Below are positions 36,458 to 44,107 of a stretch of DNA of 64,000 nt, one piece after another. Positions within the stretch are counted from its first letter, which is position 1; every line of letters starts with the position of its first letter. The position numbers were made by a program, and so were the translations under genes. The DNA is taken from positions 186,001-250,000 of the forward strand of contig JBBIHG010000001.1 in assembly GCA_037447125.1 (NCBI GenBank). Direction: 5' to 3'. This DNA comes from UBA2029 sp037447125 (GTDB lineage Bacteria > Chloroflexota > Anaerolineae > Aggregatilineales > Aggregatilineaceae). The notes under the pieces were generated by a model. It saw only the letters and a program-made list of their open reading frames with translations, was not told the DNA's origin and made no database searches.

Positions 36458-36856
36458 TCAGGAACCTGCCATGTCCGGTTCCTCGCCGCTTCCATGACCG
36501 CTGGCAACCACGAAGGCCATCGCGTGCTCACGGGTATGGCTCAGGCTGACCTGCCAGGTCTCCAGGCCCAGGTCTGCCGCGCGAGTCGCCGCCGCCCTGT
36601 GCAGGTACAGACGGGGCCGGCCACTGTCGTCGGAGTCCACCTCGATGTCCAGCCACGAAATCAGGCCGAGGCCTGTGCCAAGCGCTTTGGCTGCGGCCTC
36701 CTTAGCTGCCAGGCGCGCCGCCAGGCGAGCAGCGTTGGTGCCGCACTGAGCGCGCTCCGTCGCAGTGAAGAAGCGAGCGAAGAACCGCTCGCCGTAGCGC
36801 TCCATCGCCTGCTGGATGCGCTCTACCTCAATCAAGTCTACACCAATGCGCAACAT
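36458..36856 (-). CDS. acpS: Holo-[acyl-carrier-protein] synthase
   Basis: AcpS transfers 4'-phosphopantetheine from CoA to acyl carrier protein for fatty acid synthesis. The 132-residue protein begins MLRIGVDLIEVERIQQAM, with the Mg-binding Asp in GVDLIEV. It continues with ARLAAKEAAAKALGTG, containing the second metal Glu, and SLSHTREHAMAFVVA. The ATG at 36856 follows AGGAGG by about 12 nt; the frame could extend 13 codons. It lies 38 nt after the M16 peptidase gene. Confidence 0.94.
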   Translation of the reverse strand: MLRIGVDLIEVERIQQAMERYGERFFARFFTATERAQCGTNAARLAARLAAKEAAAKALGTGLGLISWLDIEVDSDDSGRPRLYLHRAAATRAADLGLETWQVSLSHTREHAMAFVVASGHGSGEEPDMAGS

Positions 36857-36894
36857 GGTGCGCCGCTGCCTCCTGCTGTGCGATCCGCGCGCCA

Positions 36895-38178
36895 CTAAGC
36901 GTCACCCGGTGCCGGCCCAGGGCCGGCGATGGCCAGAGCGTAGGCGTCGGGATTGAGGTAGTGGCGGGCCGCAGCCAGCACTTGCTCCGCCGTCACCGCT
37001 TCGATCTCCTGTGGGTAGCGCTGCAAGTAGTCCAGTCCCAGGTCGTAGAGTTCCATGCTGAGGATGGAGCCGGCCACACCCTCGCTCGATTCAAGCTGCA
37101 AGGGAAGCCGTCCGATGAAGTTGGCCTTGCTATCGGCCAGCTCATCCTCGCTCACGCGATCACCGGTGATCCGGCGTAGCTCTTCCTCAACCGCGCGCAC
37201 TGCTTCCTCGACATTGGCCGGATCGACTCCCGCCATGACCCGCCAGGGCCCCGGCCCCGGTCCCCCCTCGAGACGGCTGTAGCTGTAGTAGGCCAGGCCC
37301 AGTTTCTCGCGCACATGCGCCCCTATGCGGCCATACATGCCGAAGACGCCCAGGATGTGGTTGGCCATGTTCGCTGCCTGCCAGTCCTCGGCGAAGCGCG
37401 ACGGCCCGCTCGCGCCAAGCACGATGTCAGCCTGGCTCTTGCCAGGCAGCACCTCCTCTCGCCGGACGACCTCGCTCAGCAGCGGAACGGGCGGCAGCTC
37501 CGGTGGCAAGCGCTGGCTGGCGCTGGCCCAATCGCCGAAGTATCGTTCGACCAACTGGCAGACCTCATCCGCCTGCACGGCGCCCACCACCACCATGATT
37601 GCGCCGCGCGGGCCAAAGCAGCGCCGGTAGAAGTCTACCAGATGCTCGCGCGTGATTGCGGCCACGGACTCCAACAGCCCATCGCTGGGGCGGTGATAGG
37701 GATGAGCCTCGCCGTAGACCGTCTCGCGGAACATGCGCCCCGCTACGTAGCGCGGGTCCTGCTCCTGAATCTTGAGAGCAGTCACGAACTGCCCGCGCAG
37801 GCGCTCGACCTGCTCTTCCGGGAAGGCAGGCTGGCGCACAGCGTCGGCCAGCAGATCGATCAGGAGAGGTAGATCTTCGGCCAGGCTACGACCACTGAAA
37901 CCGGCGTGATGTAGCCCGGCGCTGATTGCCAGGGCTGCGCCGCTGCTTTCCAGCAACTCGTGAATGGACTGGAAGTCGCGCGTCTCCGTGCCACGCAGGA
38001 GCATCCCCGCCGCGAACGACGCCAGACCATCGCGCCCTGGCTCGTCGTACAGACTGCCGGCGTCCAGGGCCCCCTGGATAACGACGGAGGCCACATCCAG
38101 GTTCTCGCGCACCAGCACCACGATGCCATTGGGCAGCATATGCCGGACAATGTCATGGGGACCCGGAAGGGCCGTCAT
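36895..38178 (-). CDS. M16 peptidase-like protein lacking the HxxEH zinc site
   Basis: The 427-residue protein has the M16 two-domain fold (VRHMLPNGIVVLVRENLDVASVVIQGALDAGSLYDEPG and YGEAHPYHRPSDGLLESVAAI). Where active members have HxxEH, this one reads LASFAAGMLLRG, so it cannot bind catalytic zinc. The C-terminal domain keeps VREKLGLAYYSYSRLEGG and a Gly-rich loop, as in non-catalytic partner subunits. Its start overlaps the stop of the active M16 gene by 4 nt. The two probably form a heterodimeric processing peptidase. Confidence 0.9.
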   Translation of the reverse strand: MTALPGPHDIVRHMLPNGIVVLVRENLDVASVVIQGALDAGSLYDEPGRDGLASFAAGMLLRGTETRDFQSIHELLESSGAALAISAGLHHAGFSGRSLAEDLPLLIDLLADAVRQPAFPEEQVERLRGQFVTALKIQEQDPRYVAGRMFRETVYGEAHPYHRPSDGLLESVAAITREHLVDFYRRCFGPRGAIMVVVGAVQADEVCQLVERYFGDWASASQRLPPELPPVPLLSEVVRREEVLPGKSQADIVLGASGPSRFAEDWQAANMANHILGVFGMYGRIGAHVREKLGLAYYSYSRLEGGPGPGPWRVMAGVDPANVEEAVRAVEEELRRITGDRVSEDELADSKANFIGRLPLQLESSEGVAGSILSMELYDLGLDYLQRYPQEIEAVTAEQVLAAARHYLNPDAYALAIAGPGPAPGDA

Positions 38179-39479
38179 CGCGCCACCTCGTCTTGCGCGC
38201 CATCGGGGATAGGGACGAACCAGCCCACTGTGCGCTGCGACCGACGCAGGTAGCGTCCCGCTGCCTGGCGCACGTCGTCCAGCGTCACTGCCTCCAGATG
38301 ATCCAGATAGCGCTCGTACCAGGTGTAATCGGAGAAGTTCTCAGAAAAAGCCAGCCAGAACGCCTGGCCAGTCACTCGCTCGGTGCCGTAAGCGAACAGG
38401 GCCTTAGCTTGCTTGCGCGCCTTGTCCAGTTCCTCTTGTGACACATCGCCCGCCGCAATGCGCTCAATCTCGGCGTCCAGCGCTGCTTGAACCTCTTCCG
38501 GCGTGCGGCCATCGCGCACCGTGACCATCACGCTGAACAGATACGGGTCCACGGAGGGATACAGACCGCCTCCCACGCCGCTCGCCAGCTCCGTCTCGAC
38601 CAGCGCCCGGTACAGACGCGAAGTGCGGTTGCCAATGCCATTGCCCCCCGGTGCGCTCGCCCCGGCCAGAATGCTGTCCACCAGTGCCAGCTTGAACCAG
38701 TCAGGGTCCATCGCCGCAGGCGCCCGGTACCCGACGTAGATATACGCCGCGTTGCCCTCGCGCTCGACACGCACAGTCCGCTCTCCACGCTGTGGTGGCT
38801 CGCTGCGCGTGACCGGCGGAGGTTCTGGCCCGCGCAGGATGCCACCGAAATGCGCTTCAACCCGCTCCAGCAGACGCCCGCTGTCAAAATCGCCGACAGC
38901 CACAGCGATGGCATTGTTCGGGTTGTAGTGCGTTCGGTAGTGCTGACACAGATCGTCGCGCGTCATCGCCCGCAGATCGTCCATGTCACCGATGATCTGG
39001 TGGTGGTAGGGGTGCACGCGGAAGGCGACGGCCCGCGTCTCCTCGTGCAGCCAGAAGGTGGGCGAGTTCTCCGATCCCTGGCGCTCGGAGATGATCACTG
39101 TCCTCTCTGCCTCCACCTCACCGGGATCGAACAGGGCGTTTGTCATGCGGTCCGCCTCGATCTCCAGCGCCAGTTCAATGCTCGGGGCCGGCATGGTCTC
39201 GAAGTAGGCCGTGTAGTCAAAAGAGGTCTGCGCGTTCCAGGTGCCGCCTTCGCGGTCGATTCGCTTGTCCAGAGCGCCGGCGGGAAAACGTTCTGTGCCC
39301 TTGAACATCATATGCTCGACCCAGTGTGAGATGCCGGTCTTGCCGGTCGGCTCGTTGCGGCTGCCCACGCGGTAGAGCGTCCACCAGCTCACGACCGGTG
39401 CGGTGTGCACTTCCATGAGCAGCACGGTCAGCCCGTTGTCGAGAACATGCCGCCGCACACGCGACGCGGAATCGGCCAT
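38175..39479 (-). CDS. M16 family zinc metallopeptidase, catalytic subunit
   Basis: 434 residues from ATG 39479, which follows AAGGAGG; an in-frame ATG 8 codons upstream lacks this. The inverted zinc motif HWVEH is at residues 52-56, with Glu55 as catalytic base. The distal ligand lies in the EVEAERTVIISERQGSE block. YEHFGTE-type specificity is not evident. There is no signal peptide, so the enzyme is probably cytosolic and degrades or processes small peptides. It is coupled to the HxxEH-less partner at 36895. Confidence 0.92.
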   Translation of the reverse strand: MADSASRVRRHVLDNGLTVLLMEVHTAPVVSWWTLYRVGSRNEPTGKTGISHWVEHMMFKGTERFPAGALDKRIDREGGTWNAQTSFDYTAYFETMPAPSIELALEIEADRMTNALFDPGEVEAERTVIISERQGSENSPTFWLHEETRAVAFRVHPYHHQIIGDMDDLRAMTRDDLCQHYRTHYNPNNAIAVAVGDFDSGRLLERVEAHFGGILRGPEPPPVTRSEPPQRGERTVRVEREGNAAYIYVGYRAPAAMDPDWFKLALVDSILAGASAPGGNGIGNRTSRLYRALVETELASGVGGGLYPSVDPYLFSVMVTVRDGRTPEEVQAALDAEIERIAAGDVSQEELDKARKQAKALFAYGTERVTGQAFWLAFSENFSDYTWYERYLDHLEAVTLDDVRQAAGRYLRRSQRTVGWFVPIPDGAQDEVAR

Positions 39480-39521
39480 GGAGCCTCCTTCGCCTGCCAA
39501 CACTCACTCCGCCATAGTTTA

Positions 39522-39550
39522 GCAGGGATACCCCTGTGGAGCATCCCTGC
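39522..39550. promoter_or_regulatory. Perfect 8-bp hairpin between the ugd and M16 genes
   Basis: Arms GCAGGGAT (39522-39529) and ATCCCTGC (39543-39550) enclose 13 nt. It is 42 nt beyond the ugd stop on the minus strand with no T-run, so it could be a weak terminator or processing site. Confidence 0.35.
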
Positions 39551-39591
39551 CTGATGCGCGCCGTAGATTGAACTGGCTGCGGCAGCCGGGA

Positions 39592-40908
39592 CTACGCCTG
39601 TGCGGCCCCGTTGTACCCGCGACCGATGCCGCGATAGGCGAAGCCAAGCTGGTGCATGGTCGCCGGGTCATACAGGTTGCGCCCGTCAACGAGCACTGGC
39701 GTCCGCATCGAGTTCTTGATGCGCTGCATGTCGAGCTGCATGAACTCATTCCAGGGGGTCATCACAACCAGAGCGTCGGCACCCTGAGCCAACTCGTAAG
39801 GGTTCTTGGCCATGGCCATGAAGGGCATGATCCCCTTAGCGACTTCCATGGCCACCGGATCGTATCCGCGGACCTTCGCGCCGTGATTGTGCATGTACTC
39901 GGCGATGGTAATTGACGGCGCCTCGCGCATGTCGTCCGTGTTCTGCTTGAAAGCCAGACCCAGCAGGGCAATCGTGCGCTCTTTGACCTCGCCGAGCAGC
40001 TCGTGCACCTTGAGCACCACGAGCTTGCGCTGGTAGGCATTGATGTCCATCACCGCGTGCAGAAGCTGCGGATGCTTGCCGTGTACCTGAGCCATGTAGG
40101 CCAGCGCTTTCACATCCTTCGGGAAGCACGATCCGCCATACCCTACCCCGGCCTCGAGGAAATGGTGGCCGATGCGCTTGTCGAAGCCCATCCCCCGCGC
40201 CACTTCTTTGACATCGGCGCCGAGCGCCTCGCAGATGTTGGCGATCTCGTTGATGAAGCTGATGCGCGTCGCCAGGAAGGCGTTCGACGCGTACTTGATC
40301 ATCTCCGCTGTGCGCAGGTCAGTCACCACGATGGGCGCGCGCAGCGGCAGGTGCAACTGCGCGACACGCTCAGCCGCCTCCTGATCTTCTGAGCCAAGTA
40401 CCGTCCGATCGGGAGCCAGGAAATCAGCCAGCGCCGACCCTTCGCGCAAGAACTCCGGGCAGCTCACCACGCTGAACTCGATCGGCGACGGCTGGTTCTC
40501 GCGCACGATATCCGCCACCCAGTCCCCCGTCCCTACCGGCACGGTGGACTTGTTGATGATGATCAGCGAATGGTCCATCGTCTTGGCGATGCTCTGGGCG
40601 GCCATACGGACATACTTGAGGTCAGCCTCGCCATCAACACCCTCCGGCGTGCCTACAGCGATGAAGACGAACTCGGCATCGCGCAGCGCCTCGGCATACG
40701 ACGTGGTGAACGACAGCCGGCTGGCGTTCACGTTGCGCGCCACCATCTCCGCCAGCCCCGGCTCGTAGATGGGCATGATGCCCTTCTTCAGGTTCTCGAT
40801 CTTCGCTTCGCTGATGTCTAGAGCCACAACGCGGTTGCCCAGGTCAGCGAAGCACACGCCTGTGACCAGGCCCACATACCCTACTCCGATTACTGAGAGA
40901 TTCTTCAT
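39592..40908 (-). CDS. ugd: UDP-glucose 6-dehydrogenase
   Basis: The enzyme oxidises UDP-glucose to UDP-glucuronate with two NAD+, supplying acidic sugars for surface glycans. The 438-residue protein starts MKNLSVIGVGYVGLVTG (NAD-binding). It contains STVPVGTGD, the ternary FINEIANICEALGADVKEVARGMG block, and catalytic Cys in YGGSCFPKDVKAL. The C-terminal NAD/UDP domain contains LLGLAFKQNTDDMREAPS. The ATG at 40908 follows GAGGAAGG and fits the family. It sits among glycan genes with its own strong promoter. Confidence 0.95.
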   Translation of the reverse strand: MKNLSVIGVGYVGLVTGVCFADLGNRVVALDISEAKIENLKKGIMPIYEPGLAEMVARNVNASRLSFTTSYAEALRDAEFVFIAVGTPEGVDGEADLKYVRMAAQSIAKTMDHSLIIINKSTVPVGTGDWVADIVRENQPSPIEFSVVSCPEFLREGSALADFLAPDRTVLGSEDQEAAERVAQLHLPLRAPIVVTDLRTAEMIKYASNAFLATRISFINEIANICEALGADVKEVARGMGFDKRIGHHFLEAGVGYGGSCFPKDVKALAYMAQVHGKHPQLLHAVMDINAYQRKLVVLKVHELLGEVKERTIALLGLAFKQNTDDMREAPSITIAEYMHNHGAKVRGYDPVAMEVAKGIMPFMAMAKNPYELAQGADALVVMTPWNEFMQLDMQRIKNSMRTPVLVDGRNLYDPATMHQLGFAYRGIGRGYNGAAQA

Positions 40909-40966
40909 GGATCCTTCCTCATGCGCGCAGCAGGTTTGACTCATTTGTGATGAAATTCACGAACGG

Positions 40967-40996
40967 ATTATAACGCATTGCTGAGCTTGGCCAAGC
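40967..40996 (-). promoter_or_regulatory. ugd promoter with palindrome over the -35
   Basis: A perfect TATAAT -10 (40972-40967) lies 16 bp from TTGGCC (40994-40989). The -35 is the core of the 12-bp perfect palindrome GCTTGGCCAAGC (40985-40996), a plausible operator. The ugd ATG is about 60 nt downstream. Confidence 0.6.
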
Positions 40997-41006
40997 CCGG
41001 TTTTCC

Positions 41007-42371
41007 CTACGGTTTCCCCACGCTATACAGAACCTTCTCCGCCGGCCTTGCGCGCAGGTCGTCGAACACCAGACCCGCCACCCGACGCCCCATCTCGACG
41101 GCGTAATTCGTCCCCCGATCCCATGGGTACACCTGGCTCATGCTGGCCAGGTACACGCCGGGCAGCGGCGTGCGCAGATCGGGCAGCGCTGCCTCGTGAT
41201 TGACCAGGGGAACAGGCTGCGCATATGGTGTGCGAAACACCCACCGCTTTCTAACCCACTCCGCAGTGAAGTCCGGGTTGAAGCGCGGCAGCACGCGCTG
41301 GAAGCGAGCAACCAGCTCGTCTTCTGGGATGCGCAGATACTCGTGGTCGGGGCTGACATAGTCGCCACAGTAGACCAGCCGGTCGCCCCCGTAGTGCGCC
41401 GGGTCCATGTAGTTCGTGTGCTCGACCAAGGCCAGGAATGGGAACTCGGAGTTCTGTTTGTCCGCTCGCGAGGCGGGCAGGCTCAGCCAATAGGTCCCAT
41501 CGCGCAGAAGCTGATGGCTGAGCGCCAGGATCACGACCACCGCGCCCATGCTCTTAAGGGCGCGCAACTTGTCCGCGTAGGGCCCGTCCAGTTGCGGTGT
41601 GAGGCGCAGCATGATCTGAGGTGACGAAGTGCTGATCACCGCGTCGAAGGTCTCGACTCGCCCGTCCGCCAGCACGGTGAGCGCCCCCGCACCAGCGCGC
41701 TCGACGCACTGTACGGGCGTGCTCAGATGAAGATGTGCCCCCTGCCGCCGCACTGCTTCAGCCAACAGATCGAGAAATGCCTGAAAGCCACCCATGAACG
41801 TCCCCAGTCGGGGCGTGCGCTTGTAGATGCGCGCCCACATCCAGGCCATGTTGACCTGGTCGTAGTAATCGCCGAACTTGCCGATGAGCAGCGAGCGCCA
41901 CAGGGTCTCGTAGACTTCGCGGCCCATCGTGCGCCGCAGCCAGCGATCGGCGGTCGTGCGCTCCATGGGCCGCCAGTTGCGGGTGAAGCGCAAATAGAGA
42001 CCCGTGAACCCGTAGCGCACTTTGGCCGGCCACGATAGCGGCAGGCGCAAGTTGGCGGCGATGATATTGGGCCTGTCCATCGGGTAGATTCTGCCATTCA
42101 GCCACAGCGACGTGGTTGGCCTAGGGAACAGCACCCTGTCCCTCGCCCCAAGCTCGTCAATGAGGCCCAGAATCGCGTCGTCGTTGGCGAACCAGTGATG
42201 GTAAAACTTCTCCAGCGACCACTCCCAGCGCTCATCGCGGAAGCCAGCCGCCAGGCCACCCACTTCGGCGCCGGCCTCGTAGACGTGCACCTCGACACCC
42301 TGGCGCGTCAGGTCATACGCTGCTGCCAGTCCAGTCGCCCCGGCGCCGATCACCGCCACGCGCTGCCTCAA
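41007..42371 (-). CDS. FAD-dependent amine oxidase/protoporphyrinogen-oxidase-like protein
   Basis: The 454-residue flavoprotein has the dinucleotide motif VAVIGAGATGLAAAYDL followed by VYEAGAEVGGLA (GG doublet). The family C-terminal FAD segment is VYLASMSQVYPWDRGTNYAVEMGRRVA. The HHWFANDD and GRIYPMDRPNIIA segments resemble UDP-galactopyranose-mutase or HpnE-like oxidoreductases of glycan and lipid pathways. The exact substrate is not clear. It is coupled by a 4-nt overlap to the flippase-like gene upstream, suggesting a shared lipid-linked substrate. Confidence 0.82.
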   Translation of the reverse strand: MRQRVAVIGAGATGLAAAYDLTRQGVEVHVYEAGAEVGGLAAGFRDERWEWSLEKFYHHWFANDDAILGLIDELGARDRVLFPRPTTSLWLNGRIYPMDRPNIIAANLRLPLSWPAKVRYGFTGLYLRFTRNWRPMERTTADRWLRRTMGREVYETLWRSLLIGKFGDYYDQVNMAWMWARIYKRTPRLGTFMGGFQAFLDLLAEAVRRQGAHLHLSTPVQCVERAGAGALTVLADGRVETFDAVISTSSPQIMLRLTPQLDGPYADKLRALKSMGAVVVILALSHQLLRDGTYWLSLPASRADKQNSEFPFLALVEHTNYMDPAHYGGDRLVYCGDYVSPDHEYLRIPEDELVARFQRVLPRFNPDFTAEWVRKRWVFRTPYAQPVPLVNHEAALPDLRTPLPGVYLASMSQVYPWDRGTNYAVEMGRRVAGLVFDDLRARPAEKVLYSVGKP

Positions 42372-43435
42372 GCCGCACCCCCCCGTTCAGCGGGCGGGGC
42401 TGTCGCCGGCCCCGCGCTTTCGAGTGCCTCGCGCGCGCGGGCGAAGTCGCGCCATCCCAGTCCCTTGCGATAGAGAAAGAAGAACCCCAGGAGCGTGATG
42501 GGCAGCCACAGCGCAGCATGGAGCACCAGCGTGTAGGACGCCGCCACTGTCTCTCGCACCCCGTACGCGGTGAGGGTCTTGATACCCGGCGTATCGAACG
42601 TGCCGATATAGCCGGGTGACGAGGGCAGCGTCGTTGCCAGGTTGACAACAGCCGTCATCACCATCAGCACGAAGAAGCTTACCTGGAAGTCGAAAGCATG
42701 CATGACGAACCAGTACTTGGTCGTTTCAGTGAGCCAGATGAACACCGACGACACCAGGGTCATCAGCAGATCGCGCGGTCTGCTCAGGTTATCCAGGCCT
42801 TGCATAAACTGTTCGGCCAGGCCCTTCGCTGTGCCGCTCAGGCGCGCTGGCAGCATCCGGTCGAACACGGCGGTGTAGAGCCGCCGCATCTGTGCCGGGC
42901 GCAACGCCATCACCATGAAAACCAGGAAAGCGCCCCAGAACAACAAGGTCGAGAAGAACACCACATCGCGCAGCCAACGCTCCTTGAAGTCGGCGAAGGG
43001 CAGGGCAACAAAGACGAAGATGAGCATCACCAGCCCATCGAAAACGCGCTCGACGATGATCGTCGCCAGGCTAGCCGACATGCTCACCCGCTCGTCACGC
43101 CTGAGCACGTAGGCGCGGATGACCTCTCCCGCGCGAAACGGGTACACGTTGTTGCCCATGTAACCGATCACGACAATCGGAAAGAGGCGTCTCAGCGGCA
43201 CCGGCTTGATCGAGCGCAGCAAGTAGTGCCAGCGCCAGGTACGTCCCCACACGGCGAAGAAGTAGATGGCAGCGCCCGTCCCCAGCCAGCCCAGGTGGAC
43301 GCCGCGCATGTCGTCCCATACCTCTGACAGCTTAAGCCCGCGCAGCCCCACATAGAGGAAGACGGCACTCACAGCCAGGCCGATGACGACCGCTCCCCAC
43401 TGGCGCTTGGAGCGAAGCGCTGAACGGCTAATCAC
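42368..43435 (-). CDS. YbhN/AglD-type membrane protein (lysylphosphatidylglycerol synthase TM family)
   Basis: The 355-residue protein starts at GTG 43435 and has about eight spans. Family signatures are GRTWRWHYLLRSIKPVPLRRLF, IGYMGNNVYPFRAGEVIRAYVLRR, ATIIVERVFDGLVMLI and ATTLPSSPGYIGTFDTPGI. Members are thought to flip or modify polyprenyl- or phospholipid-linked substrates; the catalytic MprF domain is absent. It precedes the FAD protein in a two-gene operon. Confidence 0.88.
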   Translation of the reverse strand: MISRSALRSKRQWGAVVIGLAVSAVFLYVGLRGLKLSEVWDDMRGVHLGWLGTGAAIYFFAVWGRTWRWHYLLRSIKPVPLRRLFPIVVIGYMGNNVYPFRAGEVIRAYVLRRDERVSMSASLATIIVERVFDGLVMLIFVFVALPFADFKERWLRDVVFFSTLLFWGAFLVFMVMALRPAQMRRLYTAVFDRMLPARLSGTAKGLAEQFMQGLDNLSRPRDLLMTLVSSVFIWLTETTKYWFVMHAFDFQVSFFVLMVMTAVVNLATTLPSSPGYIGTFDTPGIKTLTAYGVRETVAASYTLVLHAALWLPITLLGFFFLYRKGLGWRDFARAREALESAGPATAPPAERGGAA

Positions 43436-43475
43436 GCAGACCGGTTCCTTTCGCCGCGTCCCTGAGCGCGGGCGT

Positions 43476-43505
43476 ATTCTACCCGAAGAGCCAGGCGGGG
43501 GCCAA
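43476..43505 (-). promoter_or_regulatory. Promoter of the flippase-FAD protein operon
   Basis: TTGGCC (43505-43500), an 18-bp spacer and TAGAAT (43481-43476) lie about 40 nt upstream of GTG 43435. Confidence 0.5.
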
Positions 43506-43577
43506 CGCGGACTCCGCGCGGCCGCCTTGCGATCTTACACCAGCAGCCGCCAGATTCCCCAGTCCAGGCCCAATGAA

Positions 43578-43602
43578 AGGGCGGCTCACTTCAGGCCGCC
43601 CT
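43578..43602 (-). terminator. Terminator after the SWIM gene
   Basis: Perfect 8-bp arms AGGGCGGC and GCCGCCCT enclose 9 nt; TTTCATT follows on the minus strand. It lies 31 nt past the SWIM stop. Confidence 0.55.
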
Positions 43603-43632
43603 GTTCAGAAGCTATCAGGTTGTCACATAAGT

Positions 43633-43881
43633 CTAGGACTCGACGTTCACGGACTCTGGAAGCATCCCAGCAAGGATTCGCTCTAAAGCCATGGTGTGAC
43701 TGCATACGCCGCGCGACCGGAAGAAGCTGCAATCGCACTGCCATCGCTGGTCCGCGTACTGCACTGTGTGCGGGCTGTTGTCGCCATCAAACGTCACTTC
43801 GAACGAGACGAACCGGATGCGATCGCGCTGCTCTGCATAACGCTTGGCCTTCTCGATCTTGCTGATCATCCCGTAGTCCAT
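43633..43881 (-). CDS. Small SWIM zinc-finger protein
   Basis: 82 residues from ATG 43881 (GGAGAG about 9 nt upstream; a longer start at 43932 would run into the terminator). The C-terminal half has the SWIM pattern CxC...CxH: Cys49, Cys51, Cys60 and His62 in WQCDCSFFRSRGVCSHTMALE. SWIM domains bind nucleic acid or protein and normally sit next to SNF2 helicases or transposases; here the domain is nearly the whole protein. The segment before it (VSFEVTFDGDNSPHTVQYADQRW) is the usual beta-strand lead. It sits downstream of a separate promoter-leader-terminator unit and is followed by its own terminator. Confidence 0.8.
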   Translation of the reverse strand: MDYGMISKIEKAKRYAEQRDRIRFVSFEVTFDGDNSPHTVQYADQRWQCDCSFFRSRGVCSHTMALERILAGMLPESVNVES

Positions 43882-43923
43882 GTCGTACTCTCCTTCACTC
43901 TGCTGACGAGCCTCCCGAAAAGC

Positions 43924-43955
43924 AAAAAGCACACTGGCCCCATCCAGCGTGCTTT
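43924..43955 (-). terminator. Intrinsic terminator in the SWIM gene leader
   Basis: Twelve-base arms (43944-43955 and 43926-43937) pair with one mismatch around a 6-nt loop, followed on the minus strand by a run of five T (43928-43924). It is placed between a strong promoter and the SWIM start, so it either ends a short RNA or acts as an attenuator. Confidence 0.65.
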
Positions 43956-44058
43956 GTCACCCAGGCACTCTGTCGTTAAGGCAGGGACTCACGATCATCT
44001 CCCTGCACCATCCCGCTGGCCCAACACAGCCTTGCGTCCCACCATCACCTTGCTCATT
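43924..44058 (-). ncRNA. Candidate small RNA or attenuated leader upstream of the SWIM gene
   Basis: Transcription from the promoter at 44093-44065 should start near 44058 and end at the terminator at 43924, giving about 135 nt. An internal hairpin with 7-bp arms GCAGGGA and TCCCTGC lies at about 44006-43982. The segment CCAGCG (44019-44014) is complementary to CGCTGG (43949-43944) in the terminator stem, so an alternative antiterminating fold is possible. An open frame of 20 codons (44057-43995) starts almost at the predicted first base and could be a leaderless peptide. I do not recognise an RNA family. Confidence 0.4.
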
Positions 44059-44064
44059 AAAGCC

Positions 44065-44093
44065 AGTATAAGAGACTTCGCTGGTTGAGTCAA
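44065..44093 (-). promoter_or_regulatory. Near-consensus promoter of the leader RNA/SWIM gene
   Basis: TTGACT (44093-44088), a 17-bp spacer and TATACT (44070-44065), one of the best sigma-70 matches in the window. Confidence 0.7.
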
Positions 44094-44107
44094 TCGCACC
44101 CGACCGC

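Noticed and set aside
44030..44042. GGGACGCAAGGC in the SWIM leader resembling the cyclic-di-GMP-I riboswitch core
   Set aside because: The upstream GGCAAACC strand and the second helix with its CUAA and GGUUACC elements are missing, so the fold cannot form.
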